Origin: Collinsella sp. AF02-46-1
GTDB lineage: Bacteria > Actinomycetota > Coriobacteriia > Coriobacteriales > Coriobacteriaceae
Length of the DNA stretch: 64,000 nucleotides
Assembly (NCBI RefSeq): GCF_003465825.1
Contig: NZ_QSBV01000009.1
Span: forward strand, 1 to 64,000
Direction of reading: 5' to 3'
Within the stretch, counting starts at the first letter, position 1. Each line of letters opens with the position of its first letter. The notes beneath the pieces are model-generated. The model had not been told where the DNA came from. It ran no database searches and saw only the letters and a program-made list of their open reading frames with translations. Made by a program: the position numbers and the translations under genes. This document shows, in pieces, positions 28,178 to 38,329 of the stretch.

Positions 28178-28183
28178 TGAGTG
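27921..28183 (-). mobile_element. REP-like element with 30-bp inverted ends and a transposase remnant
   Basis: The left end (27921-27950) and the reverse complement of the right end (28154-28183) match at 28 of 30 positions and share the core TTGGGGACAGACTTA. Each end can itself fold, because CACTCAT and ATGAGTG flank the core. The 263-bp unit encloses the 3' half of a Y1-type transposase gene. It lies between the rpmB terminator and the adhE promoter. No target-site duplication is obvious. Confidence 0.7.
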
Positions 28184-28219
28184 GGGCGATGCGGCAAACG
28201 GAAAGTTAAAAGTTATAGT

Positions 28220-28249
28220 TGAAACGTTTCAGTTTATTGAAGCGTTTTA
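28220..28249. promoter_or_regulatory. Two LacI/CcpA-type operator-like sites upstream of adhE
   Basis: TGAAACGTTTCA (28220-28231) is a perfect 12-bp palindrome with the central CG of LacI-family operators. TGAAGCGTTTTA (28238-28249) is a degenerate second copy, 18 bp away centre to centre. Both resemble catabolite-response elements and lie upstream of the adhE -10. Confidence 0.55.
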
Positions 28250-28271
28250 GTGTGCCTTTTACGGGAATCTT

Positions 28272-28301
28272 ACCGTTTACCGAATTATTTCTTGCTATCA
28301 T
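28272..28301 (+). promoter_or_regulatory. adhE promoter region
   Basis: TGC-TATCAT (28293-28301) is an extended -10 about 40 nt before the adhE ATG. In place of a -35 stands ACCGTTTACCG (28272-28282), an 11-mer that also occurs upstream of ppdK on the other strand (52094-52104). Confidence 0.5.
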
Positions 28302-28341
28302 GCAAGACGTAGGGTAAATCTCCGATCGCAAGGAGACACAA

Positions 28342-30990
28342 ATGGTGAAAAAGTCACCGGAAAACACTACTCCCGCAATTGTGGACAACGTAGAGGCGCT
28401 TGAGGCTAAGCTCGCTCAGATGCGAGAGGCCCAGGCGCTTTTTGCTACGTACACGCAGGAGCAGGTCGACAAGATCTTCTATGAGGCCGCCATGGCCGCC
28501 AACAAGGCTCGTATCCCGTTGGCGAAGATGGCCATCGAGGAGACCGGCCGCGGCGTTCTTGAGGACAAGGTCATCAAGAACCACTACGCCGCAGAGTACA
28601 TCTACAACGCTTACAAGAACACCAAGACCTGTGGTGTCCTGGAGCGCGACGAGGCCTACGGCATCACCAAGATCGCCGAGCCCATCGGCATCGTGGGCGC
28701 CGTCATCCCGACGACCAACCCCACCTCCACTGCGATCTTCAAGACGCTGATCAGCCTGAAGACCCGCAACGCCATCATCATCTCCCCGCACCCGGCTGCC
28801 GCCAAGTGCACCATCGCCGCCGCTAAGCTCGTGCTTGACGCCGCCGTCAAGGCCGGTGCCCCCGAGGGCATCATCGGCTGGGTCGATGTCCCCTCCATCG
28901 AGCTGACCAACATGGTCATGCGCGACGTCGACATCATCCTCGCCACCGGTGGCCCGGGCATGGTCAAGGCCGCCTACTCCTCGGGCAAGCCCGCCCTGGG
29001 CGTTGGCGCCGGTAACACCCCGGTCGTCATCGACGACACCGCCGACGTGCTGCTCGCCGTCAACTCCATCATCCACTCCAAGACCTTCGACAACGGCATG
29101 ATCTGCGCTTCCGAGCAGTCCGTGACCGTCATCGACACCATCTATGACCAGGTTAAGGCCGAGTTCCAGAAGCGCGGCTGCTACTTCGTCAAGCAGGGTG
29201 CCGAGATGGAGGCTCTGCGTGCCGCCATGTTCAAGAACGGCGCTCTCGACCACCGCATCCCCGGCATGGCTGCCGCCAAGATCGCCGAGCTCGCAGGCAT
29301 CGAGGTTCCCGCCAAGACCAAGATCCTGATCGCCGAGGTCACCTCCACCGACCCCGCCAAGGAGGAGTTCTCCCACGAGAAGCTCTCCCCGGTCCTGGCC
29401 ATGTACCACGCCAAGGACTTCCAGGAGGCAGTCGACAAGGCCGAGCACCTGGTGCTCGCCGGTGGCCCGGGCCACACCGCCTCTCTGTACGTGCACCCCG
29501 CCCAGGCCGAGAAGATCAGCCTGTTCGAGCACGTCATGAAGGCCTGCCGTATCGTCATCAACACCCCGTCCTCGCACGGCGGCATCGGTGACCTGTACAA
29601 CTTTGGCATGAAGCCGTCTCTGACCCTGGGCTGCGGCTCCTGGGGCGGCAACTCCGTCTCCGAGAACGTTGGGGTGAAGCACTTGATCAACGTTAAGACT
29701 GTGGCCGAGCGCCGTGAGAACATGCTGTGGTTCCGCGCTCCCGAGAAGGTCTACTTCAAGAAGGGTTCCACGCCCGTCGCCCTCGACGAGCTCGGTACCG
29801 TCATGGGCAAGAAGCGCGCCTTCATCGTCACCGACCAGTTCCTCTTCAAGAATGGCAACACCCGCGCCATCGAGGCCAAGCTCGACGAGATGGGCATCGC
29901 CCACGACTGCTTCTACGACGTCGAGCCCGATCCGTCGCTGCAGTGCGCACGTCGCGGCGCCAAGCAGATGGCTCTCTTTGAGCCTGACGTGATCATCGCC
30001 GTCGGCGGTGGCTCCGCTATGGACGCCGGCAAGATCATGTGGATGATGTACGAGCACCCCGAGTGCAAGTTTGAGGACATGGCCATGGACTTCATGGACA
30101 TCCGCAAGCGTATCTTCACTTTCCCCGAGATGGGCAAGAAGGCCTACTTCGTCGCCGTCCCGACCTCTTCGGGTACCGGCTCCGAGTGCACGCCGTTCGC
30201 CATCATCACCGACAAGGAGACCGGCATCAAGTGGCCGCTCGCCGACTACGCGCTGCTCCCCAACATGGCTATCGTCGACGCCGACAACTGCATGACCGCC
30301 CCGCGCGGCCTGACCGCTGCCTCCGGCATCGACGTCATGACCCACGCCATCGAGTCCTATGTCTCCATCATGGCTTCCGACTACACCAAGGGCCTCTCCG
30401 AGCGCGCTGCTAAGCTCGTCTTCGAGAACCTGCCCTCCAGCTTCACGAACGGCGCCAAGGACCCGCATGCCCGCGAGGAGATGCACAACGCCTCCTGCAT
30501 GGCCGGTATGGCCTTCGCCAACGCCTTCCTGGGCCTCAACCACTCCATGGCTCACAAGCTCGGCGCCTTCCATCACCTGCCCCACGGCCTCGCCAACGCT
30601 GTCATCCTGACTCGCGTCATGCGCTACAACGCCGCCGAGGCTCCCGTCAAGATGGGTACCTTCTCCCAGTATCCTTACCCCAACGCGCTGCACAACTACG
30701 CCGAGATGGCCAAGTACTGCGGCATCGAGGGCAAGGACGACAAGGAGGTCTTCGAGAACTTCATCACGAAGCTCGAGGAGCTCAAGGACTTCATCGGCGT
30801 CAAGAAGACCATCGCCGACTACGGTGTTGACGAGCAGTACTTCCTCGACACCCTCGACGAGATGACCGAGCAGGCATTCAACGACCAGTGCACCGGCGCC
30901 AACCCGCGCTACCCGCTCATGAGCGAGATCAAGGAGCTCTACCTGGACGCCTACTACGGCCGAGAGCCTCAGGACTACGCCGTCTGCTAG
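28342..30990 (+). CDS. adhE: Bifunctional acetaldehyde-CoA / alcohol dehydrogenase AdhE
   Basis: Converts acetyl-CoA to ethanol with two NADH, the redox outlet of fermentation; forms spirosomes in other bacteria. The protein has 882 aa. An N-terminal aldehyde dehydrogenase (about 15-440) has its catalytic Cys in GMICASEQ. A linker leads to a C-terminal iron-dependent alcohol dehydrogenase (about 455-880) with GGGSAMDAGK and iron ligands in THAIESY and HSMAHKLGAFHHLPHG. AAGGAG precedes the ATG. Codon choice is strongly skewed towards C-ending codons (AAC, AAG, GGC), suggesting high expression. It is one of only four plus-strand genes and has its own operators. Confidence 0.98.
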   Translation: MVKKSPENTTPAIVDNVEALEAKLAQMREAQALFATYTQEQVDKIFYEAAMAANKARIPLAKMAIEETGRGVLEDKVIKNHYAAEYIYNAYKNTKTCGVLERDEAYGITKIAEPIGIVGAVIPTTNPTSTAIFKTLISLKTRNAIIISPHPAAAKCTIAAAKLVLDAAVKAGAPEGIIGWVDVPSIELTNMVMRDVDIILATGGPGMVKAAYSSGKPALGVGAGNTPVVIDDTADVLLAVNSIIHSKTFDNGMICASEQSVTVIDTIYDQVKAEFQKRGCYFVKQGAEMEALRAAMFKNGALDHRIPGMAAAKIAELAGIEVPAKTKILIAEVTSTDPAKEEFSHEKLSPVLAMYHAKDFQEAVDKAEHLVLAGGPGHTASLYVHPAQAEKISLFEHVMKACRIVINTPSSHGGIGDLYNFGMKPSLTLGCGSWGGNSVSENVGVKHLINVKTVAERRENMLWFRAPEKVYFKKGSTPVALDELGTVMGKKRAFIVTDQFLFKNGNTRAIEAKLDEMGIAHDCFYDVEPDPSLQCARRGAKQMALFEPDVIIAVGGGSAMDAGKIMWMMYEHPECKFEDMAMDFMDIRKRIFTFPEMGKKAYFVAVPTSSGTGSECTPFAIITDKETGIKWPLADYALLPNMAIVDADNCMTAPRGLTAASGIDVMTHAIESYVSIMASDYTKGLSERAAKLVFENLPSSFTNGAKDPHAREEMHNASCMAGMAFANAFLGLNHSMAHKLGAFHHLPHGLANAVILTRVMRYNAAEAPVKMGTFSQYPYPNALHNYAEMAKYCGIEGKDDKEVFENFITKLEELKDFIGVKKTIADYGVDEQYFLDTLDEMTEQAFNDQCTGANPRYPLMSEIKELYLDAYYGREPQDYAVC

Positions 30991-31007
30991 TTTTAGCACG
31001 GTTTTTA

Positions 31008-31046
31008 ACGGCGGGGGTGCACGGGTGTTTCACACACCCCCGCCGT
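31008..31046 (+). terminator. Hairpin after adhE
   Basis: Perfect 12-bp stem ACGGCGGGGGTG/CACCCCCGCCGT with a 15-nt loop, 18 nt after the adhE stop. There is no T-run, so it may stabilise the adhE 3' end or stop transcription only partly before the downstream kinase-like gene. Confidence 0.5.
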
Positions 31047-31078
31047 CGCTTCTATCGCATCGTTGAAAGGATGCAACC

Positions 31079-31843
31079 ATGCTGCTACCCGATTCCAAGA
31101 CCGAGCTCGTCCGCCGTGGCAACAAGGTCGTTTACGACCTGGGCGACAAGATCGTCAAGGTCTTTAACGAGACCAAGCCCGTCTCCGACGTGTTCAACGA
31201 GGCTTTGAATCTTGCCCGCATCAATGAGTGCGGCATCCGCAGCCCCAAGGCTCTCGAGGTTTCCCAGCTCGAGAACGCCAACGGCTGGGCGCTCGTGACC
31301 GAGAAGGTTCCGGGCACCACCCTTGCCGAGAAGATGACTGCCGAGCCTCAGCGCTTTGGTGAGTATCTCGAGATGTTCGTCGACCTCCAGATCGAGATCC
31401 ACGGCTACACCTCCCCGCTGCTCAACCGTCAGCGCGACAAGTTCGCCCGCATGATCGACAGCCTTGATCAGCTCAATGCCACCACGCGCTACAACCTTCA
31501 GGAGCGTCTGGACGGCATGACCAAGGAGTTCAAGGTCTGCCACGGCGACTTCAACCCCTCCAACGTCATCGTCGGCGACGACGGCCAGCTCTATGTGTGC
31601 GACTGGGCACACGCCACCCAGGGCTCCCCTGCTGCCGACGTTGCCACCACCTACCTGCTCTTCGCCCTCAACAGCAAGGACCAGGCTGAGGCCTACCTGG
31701 AGCTCTACTGCGACCGCGCCGACATGCCCATGCAGGTCGTGCGTCAGTGGACGAGCATCGTCGCCGCTTCCGAGCTCGCTCGTAAGCGCAACGTGAACGA
31801 TGAGTTCCTGAAGAACTGGATCGACGTCGTCGATTATCAGTAA
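31079..31843 (+). CDS. Phosphotransferase (APH)-family kinase of unknown substrate
   Basis: 254 aa with the aminoglycoside phosphotransferase/choline kinase fold. The catalytic loop CHGDFNPSNVIV (about 158-169) and the metal-binding YVCDWAHATQG (about 177-187) match Brenner motifs HGDxxxxN and the D of DFG. The N-lobe lysine is probably in KIVKVFN. These proteins phosphorylate small molecules; no resistance role should be assumed. AAAGGA precedes the ATG. It is 88 nt behind adhE and ends in its own terminator. Confidence 0.75.
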   Translation: MLLPDSKTELVRRGNKVVYDLGDKIVKVFNETKPVSDVFNEALNLARINECGIRSPKALEVSQLENANGWALVTEKVPGTTLAEKMTAEPQRFGEYLEMFVDLQIEIHGYTSPLLNRQRDKFARMIDSLDQLNATTRYNLQERLDGMTKEFKVCHGDFNPSNVIVGDDGQLYVCDWAHATQGSPAADVATTYLLFALNSKDQAEAYLELYCDRADMPMQVVRQWTSIVAASELARKRNVNDEFLKNWIDVVDYQ

Positions 31844-31878
31844 TATCTGAGCGATTTATTTCGCATCGGAGGCACAAG

Positions 31879-31912
31879 AAAACCCCGCAACTCATATGGG
31901 CTGTGGGGTTTT
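31879..31912 (+). terminator. Intrinsic terminator of the APH-family gene
   Basis: AAAACCCCGCA pairs with TGTGGGGTTTT (one G-U) around a 12-nt loop, and the T-run continues. Confidence 0.85.
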
Positions 31913-31945
31913 TCTTTCAGATATCGAGGATGCCACAAGATAAAA

Positions 31946-31990
31946 GGACGGCCCCACATCTCCCCGATCTGGAGAAATGCGGGGCCGTCC
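31946..31990 (-). terminator. Intrinsic terminator of the rpsB...proS chain
   Basis: GGACGGCCCC(A/G)C arms pair over about 12 bp, with an inner TCTCC/GGAGA, and TTTT follows on the minus strand. It faces the plus-strand terminator 33 bp away; together they separate convergent units. Confidence 0.88.
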
Positions 31991-32020
31991 CGTATATCGA
32001 ACTACAAGCGAAATCGTCGA

Positions 32021-33742
<1,722 letters not shown>

Positions 33743-34825
33743 TTATTTCTCCTCAATAAGTTTGTCGACCTCGGCCATAAGCGCGTCGACAATTTGATCC
33801 TCAGCTACTTTACCAATGATCTGGCCATGCGAAAAGAGCAGGCCCTGACCACGTCCGCAGGCAACACCCAGGTCGGCGTCAGATGCCTCTCCGGGGCCGT
33901 TGACCGCACATCCCATCACGGCGATCGAAAGCGGCGCGGAATAGTTCTTAAGCCGCTCGGTGACCTCCTCGGCGATGGGAATCAGGTTAACCTGGCAGCG
34001 GGCGCACGTGGGGCACGAGACAATCTCGGGACCACGGCGACGCAGGCCCAGCGACTGTAGAATTCCCCAGGCGACCGGCGGCTCCTCAACCGGATCGGCC
34101 GTGAGCGACACACGCATGGTGTCACCGATGCCTTCGGAAAGCAAGATACCCAAGCCTACAGAGCTCTTGATGGTGCCCTGAAGCTTGGTCCCCGCCTCCG
34201 TCACGCCCAGGTGGAGCGGAACATGCGGTATCTCGCGCGACAGGGCGCGATAGGTATCAAGTGTCGTCTGTACGCTATGGGCCTTGGCGGATAGCACGAT
34301 GTTGGTAAACCCACGGTCCTCAAAGTGCCGCACAAAGCGTTCGCTCGACATCACGAGCTTTTCGGGCTGCGTGAGGTCGTCGCGCTCGGCAATATCTTGC
34401 TCAAGCGAGCCCGCGTTCACGCCAATGCGAATCGCGCAGCCCGCGGCACCCGCGGCATCGATGACGGCATCGACCTTAGCCCAATCGCCGATATTGCCGG
34501 GGTTGATGCGCAGCTTAGAGGCACCAGCCTCGACAGCGCCAATGGCAAGCTTATGGTTAAAATGGATATCGGCGACGATTGGCACCGGAGACTCGGCACA
34601 AATCGTGCGAAAGCCCTCGAGCGCAGCCTCGGTAGGCACGCTCACGCGCACGATATCGCAGCCAGCCTGCGCCAACGCGCACACTTGCGCAAGCGTTGCC
34701 TGGGCATCAGCAGTATCGGTGCAGGTCATAGACTGAACCACGACCGGAGCGCCACCACCGATCTGCACGCCGCCCACATGCACGGGGCGCGTCAACTCGC
34801 GAGGCAAAGGATGGGATAAAGACAA
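33743..34825 (-). CDS. ispG: 4-hydroxy-3-methylbut-2-enyl diphosphate synthase (IspG/GcpE)
   Basis: 4Fe-4S enzyme making HMBPP in the MEP isoprenoid pathway; 360 aa from the chosen start. The cluster cysteines are in SCPTCARC and the C-terminal part contains MGCAVNGPGEA. I choose TTG at 34825, since AGGGGAG lies 8 nt upstream and LSLSHPLPRELTRPVHVGGV fits the family; GTG at 34834 sits on top of the ribosome site. The order cdsA-dxr-rseP-ispG-proS is widely conserved. Confidence 0.95.
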   Translation of the reverse strand: MSLSHPLPRELTRPVHVGGVQIGGGAPVVVQSMTCTDTADAQATLAQVCALAQAGCDIVRVSVPTEAALEGFRTICAESPVPIVADIHFNHKLAIGAVEAGASKLRINPGNIGDWAKVDAVIDAAGAAGCAIRIGVNAGSLEQDIAERDDLTQPEKLVMSSERFVRHFEDRGFTNIVLSAKAHSVQTTLDTYRALSREIPHVPLHLGVTEAGTKLQGTIKSSVGLGILLSEGIGDTMRVSLTADPVEEPPVAWGILQSLGLRRRGPEIVSCPTCARCQVNLIPIAEEVTERLKNYSAPLSIAVMGCAVNGPGEASDADLGVACGRGQGLLFSHGQIIGKVAEDQIVDALMAEVDKLIEEK

Positions 34826-34838
34826 TCCAAACACTCCC

Positions 34839-36200
34839 CTACAGAATAAATCGAAGGATGTCGGAACGAAGCATATAGACAAACAGCAATGCGAAGAGCG
34901 CGACGCCCACATAGCTCACGATCGTCTGGACCTTGAGCGGCAGCTCGCGGCCAGCAATCTTTTGAATGATCTCAATAAGCAGCTTGCCGCCATCGAGTGG
35001 TGGGATGGGCAGCAGGTTCATAAAGCCAAGCGAGAACGAAATGAGCGCGGCAAACGACAAGAACGTGACGGGACCGGCAGCAGCTGCCTGCGAGGACATG
35101 ACGCTAATACCCACGATCGAAGAGGACTGATCGAGGATCTCCATCGTATGCTGCGGCTGGAGCAGGCGCATCACGCCCTCCGCTGTCTGCGCAACATACG
35201 AGAAGGAGAGGCGCGCCGAGGTGATGGGGTCCAAACGGACCACCTGCGTAGAGGCATAAACGCCCAGACGTTCGTCCTCTTTGAGTGCGACCGAGGTCGA
35301 ACACTGCTTGCCATCGCGCTCATACTCAATAGCAATATCGTCCTTACCGGCAGCCTTGCCGATGGCATCGTAGACATCCATCCAAGTGGAACATGAGACA
35401 CCGTCAACCGAAAGGATCGCGTCACCGCCCTCGATACCCGCCTTGGCGGCAATAGACCCCTCGTCAACCTGACCGATCACGTTGGTATCCATCGGCACGG
35501 TGACACCCGCAATGGAATAGATACTCATAAGGAGCAAAAAGCCTGTCAAGATATTGACAATAATGCCCGCGAGCAGCATAAAGACGCGCTTGAGAAAGCC
35601 CTGGCCAAGATAGGTGTGCGAACGCTCTTGTGCAAGGAACTCGGCCTCGCCGCACGGCAGCTCCCACACATCGCCCTCGGCAGTTGAATGTTCGCGATCG
35701 AAACGGCGGCCGTCAAAGGTGGTGTAACCCGCCGCGTCTCGCGGCAGCGTCTGATACTTGGTGGGATAGTAGCTCGGCGAGGGCTTCTCCCCTTCCTCAT
35801 ACCAGGGTGCGATGGAGCCCCAGCCCAGCAACAGGGCACAAGCCTCGAGCACATCCTCCTCGGAAAGCTCGAGCTCGACAGCAAGGTCGGCCACGGTCAC
35901 GCGACCATGACGATAGATAGCCGCGAGCACGCGATCGGCGCACGAGACATCGGTCGGATCCATACCGCAGATGGCAGCGTAGCCACCCAGCAGCAGCGGG
36001 GTCACGCCAAACTTGGTTCCAATGCGACGCGACGTGTAATGGATGTCAAAGCGGCACGGCAGACCCAAAAAGAACTCGGTCACACGGACGCCGCAGGCAC
36101 GCGCCGCCAAAAAATGGCCGCCCTCGTGCAAAAACACGAGGACGGAAAGCATCAGCAGGCCCCAAAAGACCGATGAGAGAACGCTCAGAACAGTATCCAT
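34839..36200 (-). CDS. rseP: M50 site-2 metalloprotease (RseP family) with inserted domain
   Basis: Intramembrane protease; 453 aa. Zinc motif HEGGH (25-29) is in the first membrane helix and LPIPPLDGG is in the penultimate one. A PDZ domain lies at about 235-320. Residues 80-195 are an insertion absent from textbook RseP: a helical stretch resembling a winged helix (VLAAIYRHGRVTVADLAVEL, then ELSEEDVLEACALLL) and a polar tail. The start is uncertain: ATG at 36200 has AAGGA 15 nt upstream; TTG at 36215 adjoins that AAGGA. It lies between dxr and ispG. Confidence 0.9.
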   Translation of the reverse strand: MDTVLSVLSSVFWGLLMLSVLVFLHEGGHFLAARACGVRVTEFFLGLPCRFDIHYTSRRIGTKFGVTPLLLGGYAAICGMDPTDVSCADRVLAAIYRHGRVTVADLAVELELSEEDVLEACALLLGWGSIAPWYEEGEKPSPSYYPTKYQTLPRDAAGYTTFDGRRFDREHSTAEGDVWELPCGEAEFLAQERSHTYLGQGFLKRVFMLLAGIIVNILTGFLLLMSIYSIAGVTVPMDTNVIGQVDEGSIAAKAGIEGGDAILSVDGVSCSTWMDVYDAIGKAAGKDDIAIEYERDGKQCSTSVALKEDERLGVYASTQVVRLDPITSARLSFSYVAQTAEGVMRLLQPQHTMEILDQSSSIVGISVMSSQAAAAGPVTFLSFAALISFSLGFMNLLPIPPLDGGKLLIEIIQKIAGRELPLKVQTIVSYVGVALFALLFVYMLRSDILRFIL

Positions 36201-36225
36201 AAAACGAAAAAGCAATCCTTATGGG

Positions 36226-37413
36226 TTAGGAACGGGTTGCGGCGAGCACCTGCGCAGCCTTTTCACGCGCCCACGCATCGATGTCGCAAAGCTGCTCAAA
36301 CGAATCGACCACCTGCATATCGTGGGCGTCCATGCAGGATTCCACAATGCGATCGATATCGGTAAAGCTGCAGCCATCGTGCAGGAAGGCATCGACGGCT
36401 ACCTCGTTGGCGGCATTGAGCACGCACGGCATGGTGCCACCCGTCTTGCCGGCACGCTCGGCCAGTGCCAGACAGCGGAAGGTATCCATGTCGGCAGCAT
36501 CAAACGTGAGCTGCCCCAGCTCGCGGAAATCGATACGAGGCGCCGGAGTATCCCAACGCTCGGGATACGAGAACGCGAACTGGATGGGAATACGCATGTC
36601 GGATGCACCGAGATGCGCCATCACGGAGCCGTCGGCGAACTCGACCATAGAGTGAATCTTGGACTGACGCTGCACGACCACGTTAATGAAATCGAGGTCG
36701 CAGTTAAACAGATGCATGGCCTCAATGCGCTCCAGGCCCTTGTTCATGAGGGTGGCGGAGTCAATGGTGATCTTGGCACCCATGGCCCACGTGGGATGCG
36801 CGAGGGCATCGGCACGCGTCACGCGATCGAGCTCGTCGCGCGTGCGGCCAAAGAACGGACCGCCCGAGCAGGTGAGCCAAATGCAGTGGGCCTCGCGCGG
36901 GTTCTCCCCCAGATAGCACTGGTAGATGGCGGAATGCTCAGAGTCGACCGGAATAAGCTGGCCCGGTTGTGCCAACGGCATAAGCAAGTCGCCACCGACG
37001 ACGAGGGACTCCTTGTTGGCAAGGGCAAGGCGCTTATTCGAGGTCAAGGCCGCATGGCTCGCCTCGAGACCGGCTGCGCCCACAATAGCGACAAGCACGC
37101 AGTCGACATCGTCGCGACGCGCGAGCTCGCAAACCGCCTGCGCGCCAACGCCGAGCTGTGTGCCCTCGGGCAACTCCTGCAGCACGGCGTCATCGCCATG
37201 AGCGACATCGGCAACGGCAACCGCCGGAACCGAGAACTCGCGGGCGGCGGCAACGAGCTCCGAGGTGCTGGAATTAACGGACAGCGCCGTCACCTGCAGG
37301 CGATCGGCATGCTGGCGGCACACATCGAGCGCCTGGGTGCCGATAGAGCCCGTACAACCCAGGATGGCAACGCGAAGGTGTCCATCGGGGCCATACGTCG
37401 TCTGGAAGGACAT
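36226..37413 (-). CDS. dxr: 1-deoxy-D-xylulose 5-phosphate reductoisomerase
   Basis: Second step of the MEP pathway, NADPH- and metal-dependent; 395 aa. The NADPH loop GCTGSIGTQALDV is near residue 18, LANKESLVVGG follows, and the metal/substrate region DSEHSAIYQ is intact. The ATG shares a base with the cdsA stop (TAATG), and GGAGG lies 10 nt upstream. Together with ispG it shows that isoprenoids, including the undecaprenyl chain made by the neighbouring uppS, come from the MEP route. Confidence 0.97.
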   Translation of the reverse strand: MSFQTTYGPDGHLRVAILGCTGSIGTQALDVCRQHADRLQVTALSVNSSTSELVAAAREFSVPAVAVADVAHGDDAVLQELPEGTQLGVGAQAVCELARRDDVDCVLVAIVGAAGLEASHAALTSNKRLALANKESLVVGGDLLMPLAQPGQLIPVDSEHSAIYQCYLGENPREAHCIWLTCSGGPFFGRTRDELDRVTRADALAHPTWAMGAKITIDSATLMNKGLERIEAMHLFNCDLDFINVVVQRQSKIHSMVEFADGSVMAHLGASDMRIPIQFAFSYPERWDTPAPRIDFRELGQLTFDAADMDTFRCLALAERAGKTGGTMPCVLNAANEVAVDAFLHDGCSFTDIDRIVESCMDAHDMQVVDSFEQLCDIDAWAREKAAQVLAATRS

Positions 37414-38327
37414 TACAGCACGCCTCCAATCATCAGCAACAGCTGTGCGGTGATGCAACCGAAGATAAGCGAATCGCTACGATCGAGCATTCCGCCGTGG
37501 CCCGGGATAAGGTTGCCGGAATCCTTGACGCCCACACCGCGCTTGATGCGCGACTCGATAAGGTCGCCGATAACGCCCAGAATGGACACGACCACGCCGC
37601 ACAGCAGCGCATAGGGCAGGCTGAGCTTGTAGAAGTGCGTCGCCCACAGGATGAGCCAAATCAAAACCGAGCCCAAGATGCCGCCGGCAAACCCCTCCCA
37701 GCTCTTTTTGGGGGAGATCTTGGGAACCATCTTGTGCTTGCCGATACGGCTGCCCACGATGTAGGCAAACGAATCGGAGACCCAAAGGGACGCGCAAACG
37801 CCCACTGAAAGCAGGGCGCCGGCAAAACCGGGCACGGCATCGCGCAGCAGCACGATAGCCGACAGCATAAAGCCAGTGTAGATGGGACCCATGAGCGTCA
37901 CGGCCACATCAGAGATGCGGGTACGCGGCGACCAGACATACCAAATGCCCACAGCGAGCATCAAGGCAAAAAGCAGGGCATTCAGCAACATCGAATCGCC
38001 CAACGCCGACAGCGGAAAGAGTACGGCGGCAGCGATACCCATGCGCTCGTTAGCCATCTTGCCATCGAGCCTTGTCATACGGAAAAACTCATAGCAGCAC
38101 AGACCGCTCATGACAGAAACAAAGATGGCCGTGGGCACGATACCCAAAACCAGGCACAGGATAAAGACAACGGCGTAGACGATACCGGCGGCGGCACGGG
38201 TAATAAAGCCCGCCAGCCACGAACCGGTGCCGCTCTTCGCTGCAGGCGCTCCCGCAGTGGCAGCCTTGCGCGCAGGCGCCGCGGAAACTGGCGTCTTGGG
38301 AGCAGATGCCTTGGGACGATCGGACAC
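37413..38327 (-). CDS. cdsA: Phosphatidate cytidylyltransferase (CDP-diacylglycerol synthase)
   Basis: Integral membrane enzyme making CDP-diacylglycerol for phospholipids; 304 aa with about eight hydrophobic segments. The family signature SRIKRGVGVKDSGNLIPGHGG and then LDRSDS is complete. An Ala/Pro/Lys-rich cytoplasmic N-terminus of about 35 residues precedes the first helix. The start is GTG with GAGGAGG 8 nt upstream, 2 nt after uppS. Confidence 0.95.
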   Translation of the reverse strand: MSDRPKASAPKTPVSAAPARKAATAGAPAAKSGTGSWLAGFITRAAAGIVYAVVFILCLVLGIVPTAIFVSVMSGLCCYEFFRMTRLDGKMANERMGIAAAVLFPLSALGDSMLLNALLFALMLAVGIWYVWSPRTRISDVAVTLMGPIYTGFMLSAIVLLRDAVPGFAGALLSVGVCASLWVSDSFAYIVGSRIGKHKMVPKISPKKSWEGFAGGILGSVLIWLILWATHFYKLSLPYALLCGVVVSILGVIGDLIESRIKRGVGVKDSGNLIPGHGGMLDRSDSLIFGCITAQLLLMIGGVL

Positions 38328-38329
38328 GA

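Noticed and set aside
28354..30999. 881-codon open frame antisense to adhE
   Set aside because: Mirrors the strong codon bias of adhE; no family resemblance and no ribosome site.
31079..31843. Antibiotic-resistance gene
   Set aside because: Only the general APH fold is visible; nothing points to aminoglycosides as substrate.
34834..34912. Longer ispG starting at 34834 or upstream
   Set aside because: The extra residues are not IspG-like, lie within the rseP 3' end, and the ribosome site fits TTG at 34825.
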